Source: Pectobacterium aroidearum (GTDB lineage: Bacteria; Pseudomonadota; Gammaproteobacteria; Enterobacterales; Enterobacteriaceae). Taken from it: 64,000 bases of DNA. The notes under the pieces are model-generated. The model saw only the letters and a list, made by a program, of their open reading frames with translations. It ran no database searches and was not told where the DNA came from. Position 1 is the stretch's first letter. Each line of letters opens with the position of its first letter. The position numbers and the translations under genes are program-made. This document shows positions 10,245-18,833 of this stretch, piece by piece. The stretch covers positions 2,790,001 through 2,854,000 of the forward strand of contig NZ_CP065044.1 in NCBI RefSeq assembly GCF_015689195.1, given 5' to 3'.

Positions 10245-10610
10245 TTACAGGTGACGAAAGCGGTTCTGAACGCCAAACGTATCCGAGGTGACATAGCGCT
10301 CAATGCTGCGCAGGCGCTGTTCGCTGGCCTGCAATGTCGCATCCGCCTCATTCAGCAGTTGGCTGGGTGTGCGGGCCGTTTTTTCATCCTCAAATCCCAT
10401 TCCCGCCGGAGCCGGATCGAGCATAAACGTCAGAATGATGTAAGCCACGATAGTGAAAAAGAACAGGCCGAAAAACATCGACAGCACCACGATTATCCGC
10501 AGGAGCTTCACCGGCACGTCAAAATAACGCGCTAAACCAGCACAAACCCCTTTCAGCATGCCTTCTTCCGGTATGCGGTATAACGTTTTACCTGACCACG
10601 TATTTTTCAT
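10245..10610 (-). CDS. pspC: Phage shock protein C
   Basis: 121-residue inner-membrane protein. The N-terminal PspC domain (residues ~8-70) contains GVCAGLARYF and a hydrophobic membrane segment (LLRIIVVLSMFFGLFFFTIV). The C-terminal tail has heptad-like charged residues. With PspB it senses inner-membrane stress and recruits PspA away from PspF. The start codon overlaps the pspB stop (TAATG), indicating coupled translation. No pspD follows; a long inverted repeat comes next, so the operon is pspABC here, shorter than the pspABCDE I know from E. coli. Confidence 0.96.
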   Translation of the reverse strand: MKNTWSGKTLYRIPEEGMLKGVCAGLARYFDVPVKLLRIIVVLSMFFGLFFFTIVAYIILTFMLDPAPAGMGFEDEKTARTPSQLLNEADATLQASEQRLRSIERYVTSDTFGVQNRFRHL

Positions 10611-10834
10611 TACGATTTTCTCCAGTCCGGGTGTTCTGCATCCAGAATATCTTCCAGCGCTCTGATACGCTCACGCATGCGGTTGGACTCTTCCGTTAAG
10701 CGTGTCAGACGTTGCATATCGTTTTGTCCCAGTTGAGCACTGTTTTTACGCTGGCTGTAATGTAGCCAAAGCCATATCGGCGCCACAAACAACATGAAAA
10801 TGGTCAGCGGAATGGCAAGAAACAACGCACTCAT
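10610..10834 (-). CDS. pspB: Phage shock protein B
   Basis: 74 residues, the usual PspB length. A single N-terminal membrane helix (FLAIPLTIFMLFVAPIWLWL) is followed by a basic and coiled-coil-prone tail containing LTEESNRMRERI. It works with PspC as the membrane sensor of the phage shock response. It lies second in the operon, 79 bases after pspA, and overlaps pspC by one base. Confidence 0.96.
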   Translation of the reverse strand: MSALFLAIPLTIFMLFVAPIWLWLHYSQRKNSAQLGQNDMQRLTRLTEESNRMRERIRALEDILDAEHPDWRKS

Positions 10835-10913
10835 TGTGTCTCCTTAGTTATTATTCGCACGCGGGTGGCTGCCGTTTTCTAACGACAGCCATCCGATGGC
10901 ATCTACGCGTTTA

Positions 10914-11579
10914 TTACTCTGCTGGCTTAACTTTAGCTTTAAGCGCCGCCAACTGCGCGCTGATTTCATCGTCCGCTTTCAGCTCGGCAAACTGCTGATC
11001 CAGCGATTTTTGTTTCCCCAGACCGTGGCTCTCCGCTTCCGCTTCCATCGTGTCGATGCGGCGTTCAAACTGATCGAAACGCGCCATCGCTTCGTCCAGC
11101 TTACCGCTGTCCAACTGGCGGCGCACATCACGCGACGATGCCGCAGCCTGATGACGCAGCGTCAGTGCCTGCTGGCGAGCGCGGGTTTCGCTTAATTTAT
11201 TTTCCAGCTCACCGATTTCACGTTTCATGCGCTCCAGCGTTTCATCTACGCTTTCGGCTTCATGCTGCAACACCGCAATCAGGTCGGTCAGCTTCTGCTT
11301 TTCAATCAGCGCCGCACGAGCCAAATCGTCTTTGTCTTTACGCAGCGCCAGCTCGGCTTTTTCCTGCCACTGATCTTGCTGACCATGCGCTTGTTCAATA
11401 CGGCGGGCAATCTGTTTCTTTTCTGCCAACGCCCGCGCTGAGGTTGAACGCACTTCAACCAGCGTATCTTCCATTTCCTGAATCATCAGCCGCACCAATT
11501 TCTGCGGATCTTCAGCTTTATCCAGCAATGAATTGATGTTGGCGTTCACGATGTCGGCAAAACGAGAAAAAATACCCAT
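10914..11579 (-). CDS. pspA: Phage shock protein A (membrane-stress effector, PspF inhibitor)
   Basis: 221-residue ESCRT-III-like coiled-coil protein that begins [15 protein letters not shown], the amphipathic helix that binds membranes. The rest is almost entirely charged coiled coil. It represses PspF in unstressed cells and supports damaged inner membrane when released. First gene of the minus-strand psp operon, divergent from pspF, with a sigma-54 promoter about 90 bases upstream. Length and sequence match the enterobacterial protein closely. Confidence 0.97.
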   Translation of the reverse strand: MGIFSRFADIVNANINSLLDKAEDPQKLVRLMIQEMEDTLVEVRSTSARALAEKKQIARRIEQAHGQQDQWQEKAELALRKDKDDLARAALIEKQKLTDLIAVLQHEAESVDETLERMKREIGELENKLSETRARQQALTLRHQAAASSRDVRRQLDSGKLDEAMARFDQFERRIDTMEAEAESHGLGKQKSLDQQFAELKADDEISAQLAALKAKVKPAE

Positions 11580-11670
11580 AATTACATCCTCTTCATGATT
11601 TCCAGCGTCTGATTACGCCTGATTTATCACCGTGACCAGCCGAGCCAGTCGCGATCTCCCTATAGGTATA

Positions 11671-11686
11671 TCAATAAGCATGCCAA
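11671..11686 (-). promoter_or_regulatory. Sigma-54 promoter of pspA
   Basis: On the minus strand the sequence TTGGCATGCTTATTGA gives a -24 GG and a -12 element at the correct N5 spacing (TGGCAT-N5-TTGA). It lies upstream of pspA, whose expression in enterobacteria depends on sigma-54 and PspF. Confidence 0.8.
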
Positions 11687-11750
11687 CTTTTAATTTCCGT
11701 TAACTAATTGAAAATTAAGGAGTAGATAATTTTGACTATTTTTCTCTTTT

Positions 11751-11782
11751 CGTTAGATTAGTCAAATACGCTAACAGTTAGT
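11751..11782. promoter_or_regulatory. Candidate PspF enhancer sites
   Basis: This stretch carries repeated GTTAG/CTAAC half-sites flanking an AT-rich centre, about 65-95 bases upstream of the -24 element of pspA and just before pspF. Position and motif resemble the PspF upstream activating sequences of E. coli, where binding also represses pspF. Assignment is by motif and position only. Confidence 0.5.
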
Positions 11783-11804
11783 AAAAATAACACGGTGGAA
11801 CATC

Positions 11805-12791
11805 ATGCTTCAGGAAAAAGAGAATCTGCTGGGCGAGGCCAACAGCTTTTTAGAGGTACTGGAACAGGTGTCACAGTTGGCACAGTTGAATAAGCCGGTG
11901 CTGGTAATCGGCGAACGCGGTACGGGTAAAGAGCTGATTGCCAGCCGCCTGCACTACCTTTCCCCCCGTTGGCAAGGGCCATTCGTTTCTCTGAACTGTG
12001 CGGCACTCAACGAGAACCTGCTCGACTCCGAGCTATTTGGTCATGAAGCTGGTGCCTTTACCGGCGCGCAGAAACGCCATCTGGGACGCTTCGAGCGCGC
12101 CGACGGCGGAACACTATTTTTGGATGAGCTAGCCACCGCGCCGATGCTGGTGCAGGAAAAATTACTGCGGGTGATCGAATACGGCATGCTGGAGCGCGTC
12201 GGCGGCAGAGATCAGCTACAGGTTGATGTGCGGCTGGTGTGTGCGACCAATGACGACTTGCCTGCACTTGCCGCCAGCGGTAAATTCCGTGCCGACCTGC
12301 TTGACCGTCTGGCCTTTGACGTTGTGCAGCTTCCGCCGCTGCGCGAACGCCAGCAGGACATCATGCTGCTGGCCGATCACTTTGCGATTCAGATGTGCCG
12401 CGAATTACATCTGCCGCTGTTTCCCGGTTTCACGCCCGCCGCGCGCCAGACGCTGCTGAATTACGGTTGGCCAGGCAATATCCGCGAGCTGAAAAACGTC
12501 GTTGAGCGCTCGGTGTATCGTCACGGCGACAGCGAACAGCCTCTTGATGCCATCATTCTGAATCCCTTCCGTCGGACTCCCGCCATTCAGGAAAAAACAC
12601 AAGCCACATCTGGTCAGCCGGATTTACCGCTGGATATGAAACCGTGGCTACTGGAACAAGAAAAAAGCTTGATCGATCGGGCATTAACTCAGGCAAAGTT
12701 TAACCAGCGTAAAGCCGCTGAACTGTTGGGATTAACCTATCACCAACTGCGTGGATTGCTGAAGAAACACGATATCGCGGTACATGAGTGA
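11805..12791 (+). CDS. pspF: Phage shock operon transcriptional activator
   Basis: 328-residue bacterial enhancer-binding protein. The AAA+ domain starts almost at the N-terminus, with no regulatory receiver domain, as is typical for PspF. Walker A GERGTGKE, the sigma-54 contacting loop GAFTGAQ, Walker B GTLFLDE and an arginine-finger region are visible. A Fis-type HTH follows at the C-terminus (QRKAAELLGLTYHQLRGLL). It activates the divergent pspA promoter and is held inactive by PspA. ATG 11805 has GGTGGA about 8 bases upstream. Confidence 0.97.
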   Translation: MLQEKENLLGEANSFLEVLEQVSQLAQLNKPVLVIGERGTGKELIASRLHYLSPRWQGPFVSLNCAALNENLLDSELFGHEAGAFTGAQKRHLGRFERADGGTLFLDELATAPMLVQEKLLRVIEYGMLERVGGRDQLQVDVRLVCATNDDLPALAASGKFRADLLDRLAFDVVQLPPLRERQQDIMLLADHFAIQMCRELHLPLFPGFTPAARQTLLNYGWPGNIRELKNVVERSVYRHGDSEQPLDAIILNPFRRTPAIQEKTQATSGQPDLPLDMKPWLLEQEKSLIDRALTQAKFNQRKAAELLGLTYHQLRGLLKKHDIAVHE

Positions 12792-12808
12792 GAAACGGGA
12801 AAGAAAAA

Positions 12809-12828
12809 GCGGGCGAATTCACGCCCGC
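12809..12828 (-). terminator. Terminator of the cellulase gene
   Basis: Seven-base GC arms 12809-12815 and 12822-12828. On the minus strand the hairpin is followed by TTTTTCTTT. It lies between the convergent pspF and the cellulase gene. Confidence 0.8.
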
Positions 12829-12862
12829 GGAATCAGTAGATTAATAGGTCAGCGACGTGCTA

Positions 12863-14380
12863 TTACGGCTCCACGCCCCATATCAGCTTACCTTTATCGT
12901 GTACGGTGATCTTATCCCAGTTGGTGTAGCTCGTGACGTTAGCACCGTATGAATAGTCATTCGTTTCATTCACGTTGCTCCAGTCTCCGGCGTGGATACG
13001 CACCTGCACTTCACCGGTTTCTGCACCCGGCTGAAGAGAACCGGCTCCGCTGCTGAAGGTCACAAGAACATAGCGATTGGCTTTATCGGTACTGGCGGCT
13101 GGCGTACCTGTGCTGGTCACAATGTTGTTAGGGCCGATATTCGCCCAGTCAACAAAGAGGTTCGCACCCGGTTTGCCATCATCATGGAAGTAGTAGCGCA
13201 CTTGCAGATCGCTAAGTTTGATCGGCGTACTTCCGGTATTTTTGATGTTGACGGCCATGCGAATCGCATCATCGGAAGGATTGTTATCCACATTACGATA
13301 TTGCAGTACGATGTCACCCGTGGTTCCGCTACCTGGATTGGTCGGTTCCGTTGGCGTGGTTGGCGTATCGCCACCGCTTAGATTCGCAGCCGCGCGAATC
13401 TGTGCTCTGACAAATTTTCCTGACGCCGACAAATTCTGTTCTGTCCAACCGCCAGATTTGCTCGCTCCCGGTGCCAGCGCCGCAGACGCCTCTGATTTAT
13501 CGGTAAGCGACCAGTTAACCCAGCTCACACCACGGTTGTTCAGGAAATCGATCCAGGTCTGCGATTCAGGCAGGAACGGTCCACCATTGCCGGACGCATC
13601 GCTTGTGCCCCACTCGCTGACAAAAATCGCGGCACCGCGGCTTTGTGCATAATCAATGCGATCGCGCAGGAACTGCCCGTGCGTACCCGCATAGAAATGC
13701 AGCGCGTACAGCGTATTCGGATCGGGCAGCTGATTATCCGCCGCGTCATGAATATCCTGACTCCAGGTACCCGTGCCAACGATAATCAGATTATCAGGAT
13801 CTTTACTACGGATAGTTTCAGTCACTTCGAGCGCATAAGGCCGAATTTGCCCGTTCCATGTCACGCCGCCGTTGGGTTCATTGGCGATTTCATAAATCAC
13901 GTTCGGCGAATTACCGTACAGCCCCGCCATTTCGGCAAAGAAGGTTTTTGCCTGTGCTTTATAAATATTAGGATCGTTATCCGACAAAATGTGCCAGTCG
14001 ATGATGATGTAGACGCCGAGGCTTTGTGCCGCCGCAACGGCTTCTTTGACCTTATTCGCAAGGGAAGGATTGGAAATATAGCCATCCGCTGCCGTGTACA
14101 TGGCAACACGGAATACGTTAATCCCCCAGTCATCGCGCAGCCATTTCATCGAATCTTTGTTGACGTAGTCACCAAACCACTGCAAACCGTGCGAACTGAC
14201 CCCTCTCAGTTGCACCCTTTTCCCCTGTTCGTCCACCAGTCGCCCATTTTCAATGGACAGTTGGCCATGCGTTTCCACCGGTGTGGCGGATAATGCAGAA
14301 AAACTGAGCGACATCCCCAGCACCGTTGTTACCACCCCTAACGTCAATTTCCTGACGATTTGATTCCTTCTTATCCACAT
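12863..14380 (-). CDS. celV: Secreted endo-beta-1,4-glucanase, GH5 with C-terminal CBM3
   Basis: 505 residues from ATG 14380, the length I recall for CelV/Cel5-type cellulases of soft-rot bacteria. A Sec signal peptide covers about residues 1-32 (hydrophobic run ending FSALSA). The GH5 catalytic domain (about 35-330) has the acid/base Glu in [10 protein letters not shown] and the nucleophile Glu in [10 protein letters not shown] Pro/Thr-rich linker ([18 protein letters not shown]) leads to a cellulose-binding CBM3 domain (about 360-505). It hydrolyses plant cell-wall cellulose and in relatives is exported by the Out type II system. I chose ATG 14380 over 14395 because GGAG lies 9 bases upstream of it. 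Confidence 0.95.
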   Translation of the reverse strand: MWIRRNQIVRKLTLGVVTTVLGMSLSFSALSATPVETHGQLSIENGRLVDEQGKRVQLRGVSSHGLQWFGDYVNKDSMKWLRDDWGINVFRVAMYTAADGYISNPSLANKVKEAVAAAQSLGVYIIIDWHILSDNDPNIYKAQAKTFFAEMAGLYGNSPNVIYEIANEPNGGVTWNGQIRPYALEVTETIRSKDPDNLIIVGTGTWSQDIHDAADNQLPDPNTLYALHFYAGTHGQFLRDRIDYAQSRGAAIFVSEWGTSDASGNGGPFLPESQTWIDFLNNRGVSWVNWSLTDKSEASAALAPGASKSGGWTEQNLSASGKFVRAQIRAAANLSGGDTPTTPTEPTNPGSGTTGDIVLQYRNVDNNPSDDAIRMAVNIKNTGSTPIKLSDLQVRYYFHDDGKPGANLFVDWANIGPNNIVTSTGTPAASTDKANRYVLVTFSSGAGSLQPGAETGEVQVRIHAGDWSNVNETNDYSYGANVTSYTNWDKITVHDKGKLIWGVEP

Positions 14381-14730
14381 ATTCCTTATCTCCATTGTGA
14401 ACACCCATGATCTTGGGTATAGGCATGATAAGGGAGATTTTTGTTCCCGCAAACAATTTAGGAAACATCTCAATCATTTTGATTTTATTAATTATTTATA
14501 GAGAAATAGTAAGCGTGTTATGTAGTCAGGGTTGATAAGAAGACAGCATGTATACTGGCGCGTGATCCTGATGTCCGTGGCACAACCTTGACGGGGACTC
14601 CTACCCTGAATTCCCCAGTCGCAATGATACATCTCCCAACAGGCGTACTTGCAAAAGAACAACAAAGCACCCGATGAGCGTTAATAAGCGATCGGCCTAA
14701 TCGACCGACCTGCGATCGTGCATACCCGGC
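14381..14730. other. Gene-free upstream region of the cellulase gene
   Basis: About 350 bases between the cellulase start and the leuA-type stop. It has AT-rich stretches (14480-14530) that could hold the cellulase promoter. No clear terminator for the leuA-type gene and no convincing operator were found. Confidence 0.4.
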
Positions 14731-16407
14731 TCAACCAGCGGCCTCGTTGACTGTCGGAAATCTGGCCGCGGCACTCAGCACCGCCAGCACCGAAGCAGTG
14801 ACAATGTTCGGGTGTCGCCCAACACCAAAGCGCGATCCTGATACGCCAGGCCTGACCGCTTCCACGATAGCGAGCGCTACGGCATCCGCCCCTGCTCCCA
14901 GGCTGCGTTCCTCGTAGCTGTCGATACGCAATGGCAGTCCCAGTGCCGCCACCGTCGCGGAGATTGGCCCGTTACCTTCCCCCCGGCAATGTCGTGGCTC
15001 ACCATCAGCATCAATTAACGTTAAATCAATACCTTGCCCTTGAGGATTTTCTGACAGGCGATGCGCGTTGTAGATGAATCCAGGCTGCTCAAAAGCCGGT
15101 GCGAGGTAAGTTTGTTCGAAAATCTCCCAGATTCTCTCGCTACTCAGTTCAGTTTCGCTCGCATCAGCCAACGTCTGGACAATAGCGCTAAACTCTACCT
15201 GCATACGGCGCGGCATCACGATGCCATGGTCACGTTGCAGTAGAAAGGCAATTCCCCCCTTACCCGACTGACTATTGACGCGGATGATACTGTCATAGTT
15301 ACGTCCCACATCCTGAGGATCAATGGGCAGATACGGTACGCGCCAGAGCGCATCCGCACGCTGTGTGGCGAAGCCCTTAGCGATAGCGTCCTGATGCGAG
15401 CCGGAAAATGCCGTGAAAATAAGATCGCCGACATAAGGATGGCGCGGGTGGATAGGCAGTGCGGTGCAATCTTCCGCCACACGTGCGACAGCGGCAATAT
15501 CAGAGAAGTCCAGATGCGGTGGGATACCCTGGGTGTACAAATTCAGCGCCATCGTCACCACATCCAGGTTTCCGCTACGTTCACCATTGCCAAACAGACA
15601 GCCTTCGACCCGCTGAGCGCCTGCCAGCAGCGCCAGTTCCGCGCAGGCAATGCCGGTGCCGCGATCATTGTGCGGATGAACGGATAGCACAATATGTTCG
15701 CGACGTGCCAAGCGTCGGTGCATCCATTCGATCTGATCCGCGAAAACGTTAGGAGTAGATACCTCCACCGTCGTTGGCAGGTTGATGATCATCGGGCGCT
15801 GCGGGCCTGCATCCCAGGCTTGAATGGCGGCGTTGCAGACGGTCAGCGAAACCTCAAGTTCAGCCATACAAAAGGTCTCAGGGGAATACTGAAGAACCCA
15901 CTCTGTTTGAGGATGCTCTGCCGTCAACTGTCTCAGAAGCGCAATAGCGTGTTCGACCTTTTCGATGATCTGCTCAACGCTCATGCCGAACACGATTTCG
16001 CGCCAGACCGGCGCAATGGCATTGTAAAAATGGACGATCACACGGCGTGCGCCGGCCACACTGCGCACCGTTTCTTCTATCAGGTCATCACGTAACTGCG
16101 TGATAACCATCGGTGTTACATCGTCGGGAATCAAATCGGCATCAATCAAGTGGCGTACAACCTCAAAATCAGTACGCGATGCGGAGGGAAATCCAACCTC
16201 TATCTCCTTGAAGCCAATACGCACCAATTCCTGAAACAGATGCAACTTACGTTCGTGGTTCATTGGCTCAAAGAGCGCCTGGTTGCCGTCACGCAGATCC
16301 GTGGACAGCCAGACGGGCGCGCGCGTCAACGTGCGCGATGGCCATTGGCGGTCAGCCAAATCAACGGCAGGAAAAGGACGGTATTTTTGAGAAGGATCGG
16401 TCAGCAT
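14731..16407 (-). CDS. leuA: 2-isopropylmalate synthase, long (type II) form
   Basis: 558 residues from ATG 16407, which has GGAGG 5 bases upstream. It catalyses condensation of acetyl-CoA and 2-oxoisovalerate, the first step of leucine synthesis. The HMGL-type TIM barrel has the catalytic STDLRDGNQ motif near the N-terminus and the metal-binding HPHNDRG. The C-terminal third is the LeuA regulatory (leucine-binding) domain. This ~560-residue class is typical of actinobacteria, pseudomonads and rhizobia. Enterobacteria normally use a ~520-residue LeuA in leuABCD, which is not here, so this is probably an accessory, acquired paralogue. It is divergent from an AraC regulator that may control it. 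A related Claisen condensation is possible. Confidence 0.85.
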   Translation of the reverse strand: MLTDPSQKYRPFPAVDLADRQWPSRTLTRAPVWLSTDLRDGNQALFEPMNHERKLHLFQELVRIGFKEIEVGFPSASRTDFEVVRHLIDADLIPDDVTPMVITQLRDDLIEETVRSVAGARRVIVHFYNAIAPVWREIVFGMSVEQIIEKVEHAIALLRQLTAEHPQTEWVLQYSPETFCMAELEVSLTVCNAAIQAWDAGPQRPMIINLPTTVEVSTPNVFADQIEWMHRRLARREHIVLSVHPHNDRGTGIACAELALLAGAQRVEGCLFGNGERSGNLDVVTMALNLYTQGIPPHLDFSDIAAVARVAEDCTALPIHPRHPYVGDLIFTAFSGSHQDAIAKGFATQRADALWRVPYLPIDPQDVGRNYDSIIRVNSQSGKGGIAFLLQRDHGIVMPRRMQVEFSAIVQTLADASETELSSERIWEIFEQTYLAPAFEQPGFIYNAHRLSENPQGQGIDLTLIDADGEPRHCRGEGNGPISATVAALGLPLRIDSYEERSLGAGADAVALAIVEAVRPGVSGSRFGVGRHPNIVTASVLAVLSAAARFPTVNEAAG

Positions 16408-16680
16408 AAAAGCCTCCAGGGGAATCAATAGAACCTGCCCCAGCACAGGAAAAGCGGCTAATTGTGGGGTCAGATGGAATCAGGATAGAGCTGACGCAAA
16501 TGCATGCGTGCCGACCCCGGCCGAGAGACAATCGTCGTAGCCGCGCGCGAATGATGGCTGAACGGCAATACAGACGCGACGCTCAACGTTGTGATTGCGT
16601 TTTCATATTAGGTTTGCACACATCGTCCATCTACATGAAAATAGACATTTCATTGCTTGTTTTGGACAAAGTGAGTCGAT

Positions 16681-17493
16681 ATGGGTTTTTCCTCTCCCGG
16701 AGACGGCGGGCACGCGCTTGACTTAGACGCAACGGAGGCCTCAACGCAACCTGTCACGGGTGTCGCCATACGCTATCCACAAGGGCATATCGTTCCCATG
16801 CACGACCACCGCAGAGGTCATCTGATTTACGCGGACAGTGGCGTTTTACGCGTGGAGACGCCAACCGGACAGTGGCTGGTGCCACCGACATCTGCCGTCT
16901 GGTTGCGCCCCGGCGTCCCCCACCGTCTGGTCATCCCGGTTGCCTTACAGGCGCATGGCATTTTCGTGCGCGAGGATATTTGCACGATGCTGCCCACCGT
17001 GGATTGTGTGGTGCGAGTATCTGGATTGGCGAGAGAGTTAATCGGTAAGTTGACCGATAGAGACGGCCACGAAAGGACATCGCGCTATACGCAACTGCTC
17101 GGAGAACTGCTAATCGAGGAACTGCGCGCCCCTCCGCATCTCCCGTTTTACCTACCCTGGCCTCAGGACGTGCAAATGCAGACGGTTTGCCAGACACTCA
17201 TGAACGACCCTGGCTATATCGCAACGGCTGATGACTGGGCTGGCAAGTTGGCTGTTAGCGGGAAAACCTTCCATCGTCGCTTTCTGAAAAGCACAGGTAT
17301 GACGTTCGGCAAGTGGCGCCAGCAATTGCGCCTGATCTCATCATTGACCATGCTGGTGCAAGGCGCGCCCATCATTCAGGTCGCACTGAACAGTGGCTAT
17401 GACAGCCACAGCGCCTATACGACAGCATTCAGAAAACAATTCGGTCAATCACCTTCGGCATTTGTGGGAGACAAACGTCGAAACACAGAGTGA
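16681..17493 (+). CDS. AraC-family transcriptional regulator
   Basis: 270 residues. An N-terminal cupin-like sensing domain carries HDHRRGHLIY and WLRPGVPHR. A C-terminal double helix-turn-helix of the AraC/XylS type follows (about 160-262), ending with VALNSGYDSHSAYTTAFRKQFGQSPSAF. The layout is that of the short NimR/YeaM-type regulators. It is transcribed away from the leuA-type gene across a 273-base gap, so it likely regulates that gene. The inducer is unknown. Confidence 0.85.
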   Translation: MGFSSPGDGGHALDLDATEASTQPVTGVAIRYPQGHIVPMHDHRRGHLIYADSGVLRVETPTGQWLVPPTSAVWLRPGVPHRLVIPVALQAHGIFVREDICTMLPTVDCVVRVSGLARELIGKLTDRDGHERTSRYTQLLGELLIEELRAPPHLPFYLPWPQDVQMQTVCQTLMNDPGYIATADDWAGKLAVSGKTFHRRFLKSTGMTFGKWRQQLRLISSLTMLVQGAPIIQVALNSGYDSHSAYTTAFRKQFGQSPSAFVGDKRRNTE

Positions 17494-17521
17494 GTTCGTC
17501 GAGGGGAGCCATTTTTCAGGC

Positions 17522-17622
17522 AAAAAAAAGCCAGCACATAGGCTGGCTAAAATAATACTGGAAGCAATGTGAGCAATGTCGTGCTCTCCTTCAGTGCCTG
17601 CGAGAAGCCACTGCCGAAGTGC
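17522..17622 (-). ncRNA. ryhB: RyhB, Fur-regulated small RNA
   Basis: The minus strand contains the diagnostic RyhB core: a GCACGACATTGCTCACATTG block (84->65 in the 17500s), then TTCCAGTATTA, then a terminator stem AGCCAGC/GCTGGCT with an 8-T tail (17522-17529). The core matches E. coli RyhB almost base for base; the 5' part diverges. RyhB is made under iron starvation, acts with Hfq, and represses mRNAs of iron-using proteins such as acnA and sdh. A Fur box lies directly upstream. The 5' end is estimated from promoter spacing and alignment and could differ by several bases. An overlapping short ORF is not needed to explain the sequence. Confidence 0.92.
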
Positions 17623-17631
17623 GAAAGTGAT

Positions 17632-17650
17632 GATAATAGTTATCAGTATC
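17632..17650 (-). promoter_or_regulatory. Fur box overlapping the ryhB promoter
   Basis: The 19 bases match the Fur consensus GATAATGATAATCATTATC at 15 positions. A -35-like TTTACA on the minus strand sits at 17654-17659 and the Fur box covers the -10 region. This is the arrangement known for ryhB: repressed by Fe-Fur, induced when iron is scarce. Confidence 0.88.
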
Positions 17651-17736
17651 ATCTGTAAAGCACTTTGTTGAGAATTTTTCTCATTTCCATACTAACGATA
17701 GGGTTCCTGACTGCATTATCGCTACCAATCGCAAGC

Positions 17737-18225
17737 TTAATGCCCCGTAGGGTTAAACAGCCTATGACTGTAAAAATCCGGGATCGCTTCAATCAGTCGC
17801 AGCTGGCTTACCGCCGGATGTAGCGGATTAATCAGCGCATTACGCATGCTGCCAAACGGCTTAACCGTGCTGGTCGGCACCCAAATCACCAGTGATTGCC
17901 CCGCATTCAGGCAGCGCGACCCCAGCGCCTGTACGTCAGGCATAAACGGGTAGCGGTGCCAATCCTCAGGCAGCATGTCCAGCGTAATGGACTCTTGCGG
18001 GACGTCGTCCGGCAGTTCATACACCCCCAGACGATAGCTGGCAGGCAGCAACTGCGGCGAAGGCAGATAATTACCCATTTCCAACATCGCGACCGCGGGC
18101 GTTTCACTAAAATACAGAACCGGCGTGTTGGGCTGATTGAAGCGAGCGCCGTGCAGGAAGCTCACGCCCGTCTGCCCTGAAAATGACTCCAGCCAGATCG
18201 CTTTGGTAATGCGGTACAGCCTCAT
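17737..18225 (-). CDS. RES-domain toxin (NAD+-degrading) of a type II TA system
   Basis: 162 residues containing the RES domain almost end to end: an N-terminal Arg in RLYRI, Glu in YFSETPAVAMLEM and a later conserved polar segment before RNALINP. Characterised RES toxins have an ADP-ribosyltransferase-like fold and destroy cellular NAD+, causing growth arrest. The ATG overlaps the stop of the upstream Xre antitoxin gene (ATGA at 18222-18225), the standard antitoxin-first order. No obvious inactivating change is seen. Confidence 0.92.
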   Translation of the reverse strand: MRLYRITKAIWLESFSGQTGVSFLHGARFNQPNTPVLYFSETPAVAMLEMGNYLPSPQLLPASYRLGVYELPDDVPQESITLDMLPEDWHRYPFMPDVQALGSRCLNAGQSLVIWVPTSTVKPFGSMRNALINPLHPAVSQLRLIEAIPDFYSHRLFNPTGH

Positions 18226-18662
18226 ATGAATTCGCCGTATTCGATCCGGCTCAGCGCATTATCAACCAGCTGACGCCCTTTGTGCGTATCCAGCATTTCC
18301 GCTGGCGTTTTCCCGCCAAAGGCCGGAATACCGCTCTCCATCCACAGCTGTGCCTTCGCTTCATCTTCAAATGTCGTCATGGCTTTCAGCCATAAACGAA
18401 ACGTCTCCAGCGCGGCCTCTCCCTGCTCCAGTGTTAAATGCTTACGACGGAACAAACGGGAAATGTTCGAGGGATCGACGGACAGCGCCGAGCCAATTAA
18501 CTTACGGCTTAGCCCGCTGGCATCCGCACCACGTTTCAGCATCGCGCCGGAAATCCCGCCGCGTACCACACTGACAAACATCAGCGGGTCATGAAACACG
18601 CCGTCAGGCAGTTCGGCTTCACGGGCAAAGTTTTCAACTTTAAGACTGATTTCTGCATTCAT
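18222..18662 (-). CDS. Xre/MbcA/ParS-type antitoxin (DUF2384)
   Basis: 146 residues. The N-terminal half holds an Xre-like helix-turn-helix (GLSRKLIGSALSVDPSNISRLFRRK). The C-terminal half is the DUF2384 antitoxin domain (SGIPAFGGKTPAEMLDTHKG ... RIEYGEF) that plugs the RES active site. It should neutralise the downstream RES toxin and autorepress the operon through the repeats just upstream of its start. Confidence 0.92.
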   Translation of the reverse strand: MNAEISLKVENFAREAELPDGVFHDPLMFVSVVRGGISGAMLKRGADASGLSRKLIGSALSVDPSNISRLFRRKHLTLEQGEAALETFRLWLKAMTTFEDEAKAQLWMESGIPAFGGKTPAEMLDTHKGRQLVDNALSRIEYGEFI

Positions 18663-18674
18663 GGTTACTTCCTC

Positions 18675-18716
18675 GTCATTATGACTTAACTATAGCATTC
18701 ATTATGACGTTTTCAA
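18675..18716 (-). promoter_or_regulatory. Promoter and twin operator of the xre-res operon
   Basis: On the minus strand TTGAAA (18711-18716) and TATAGT (18689-18694) form a -35/-10 pair with a 16-base spacer. Two copies of TCATTATGAC (18676-18685 and 18699-18708) flank the -10; the first is part of the palindrome GTCATTATGAC. This is the layout expected for autorepression by the Xre antitoxin. Confidence 0.75.
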
Positions 18717-18833
18717 TCGTTAGTCTGGTGACTCAACCGGTTGGAAAGTCGCCAGACGCGCATAACAAGAGTGGGGAGGATGCCAAGAGTGCGATACACT
18801 CTGTGTATAACCGTATTGACTGAAAAATCCCGT

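Noticed and set aside
17449..17652. 67-codon minus-strand frame over ryhB
   Set aside because: Its sequence is explained by RyhB, its Fur box and the terminator; reading continues through the terminator stem.
18741..18833. Extended N-terminus of SapA
   Set aside because: Would put a long charged segment before the signal peptide; the GTG at 18789 is noted as the only credible alternative.
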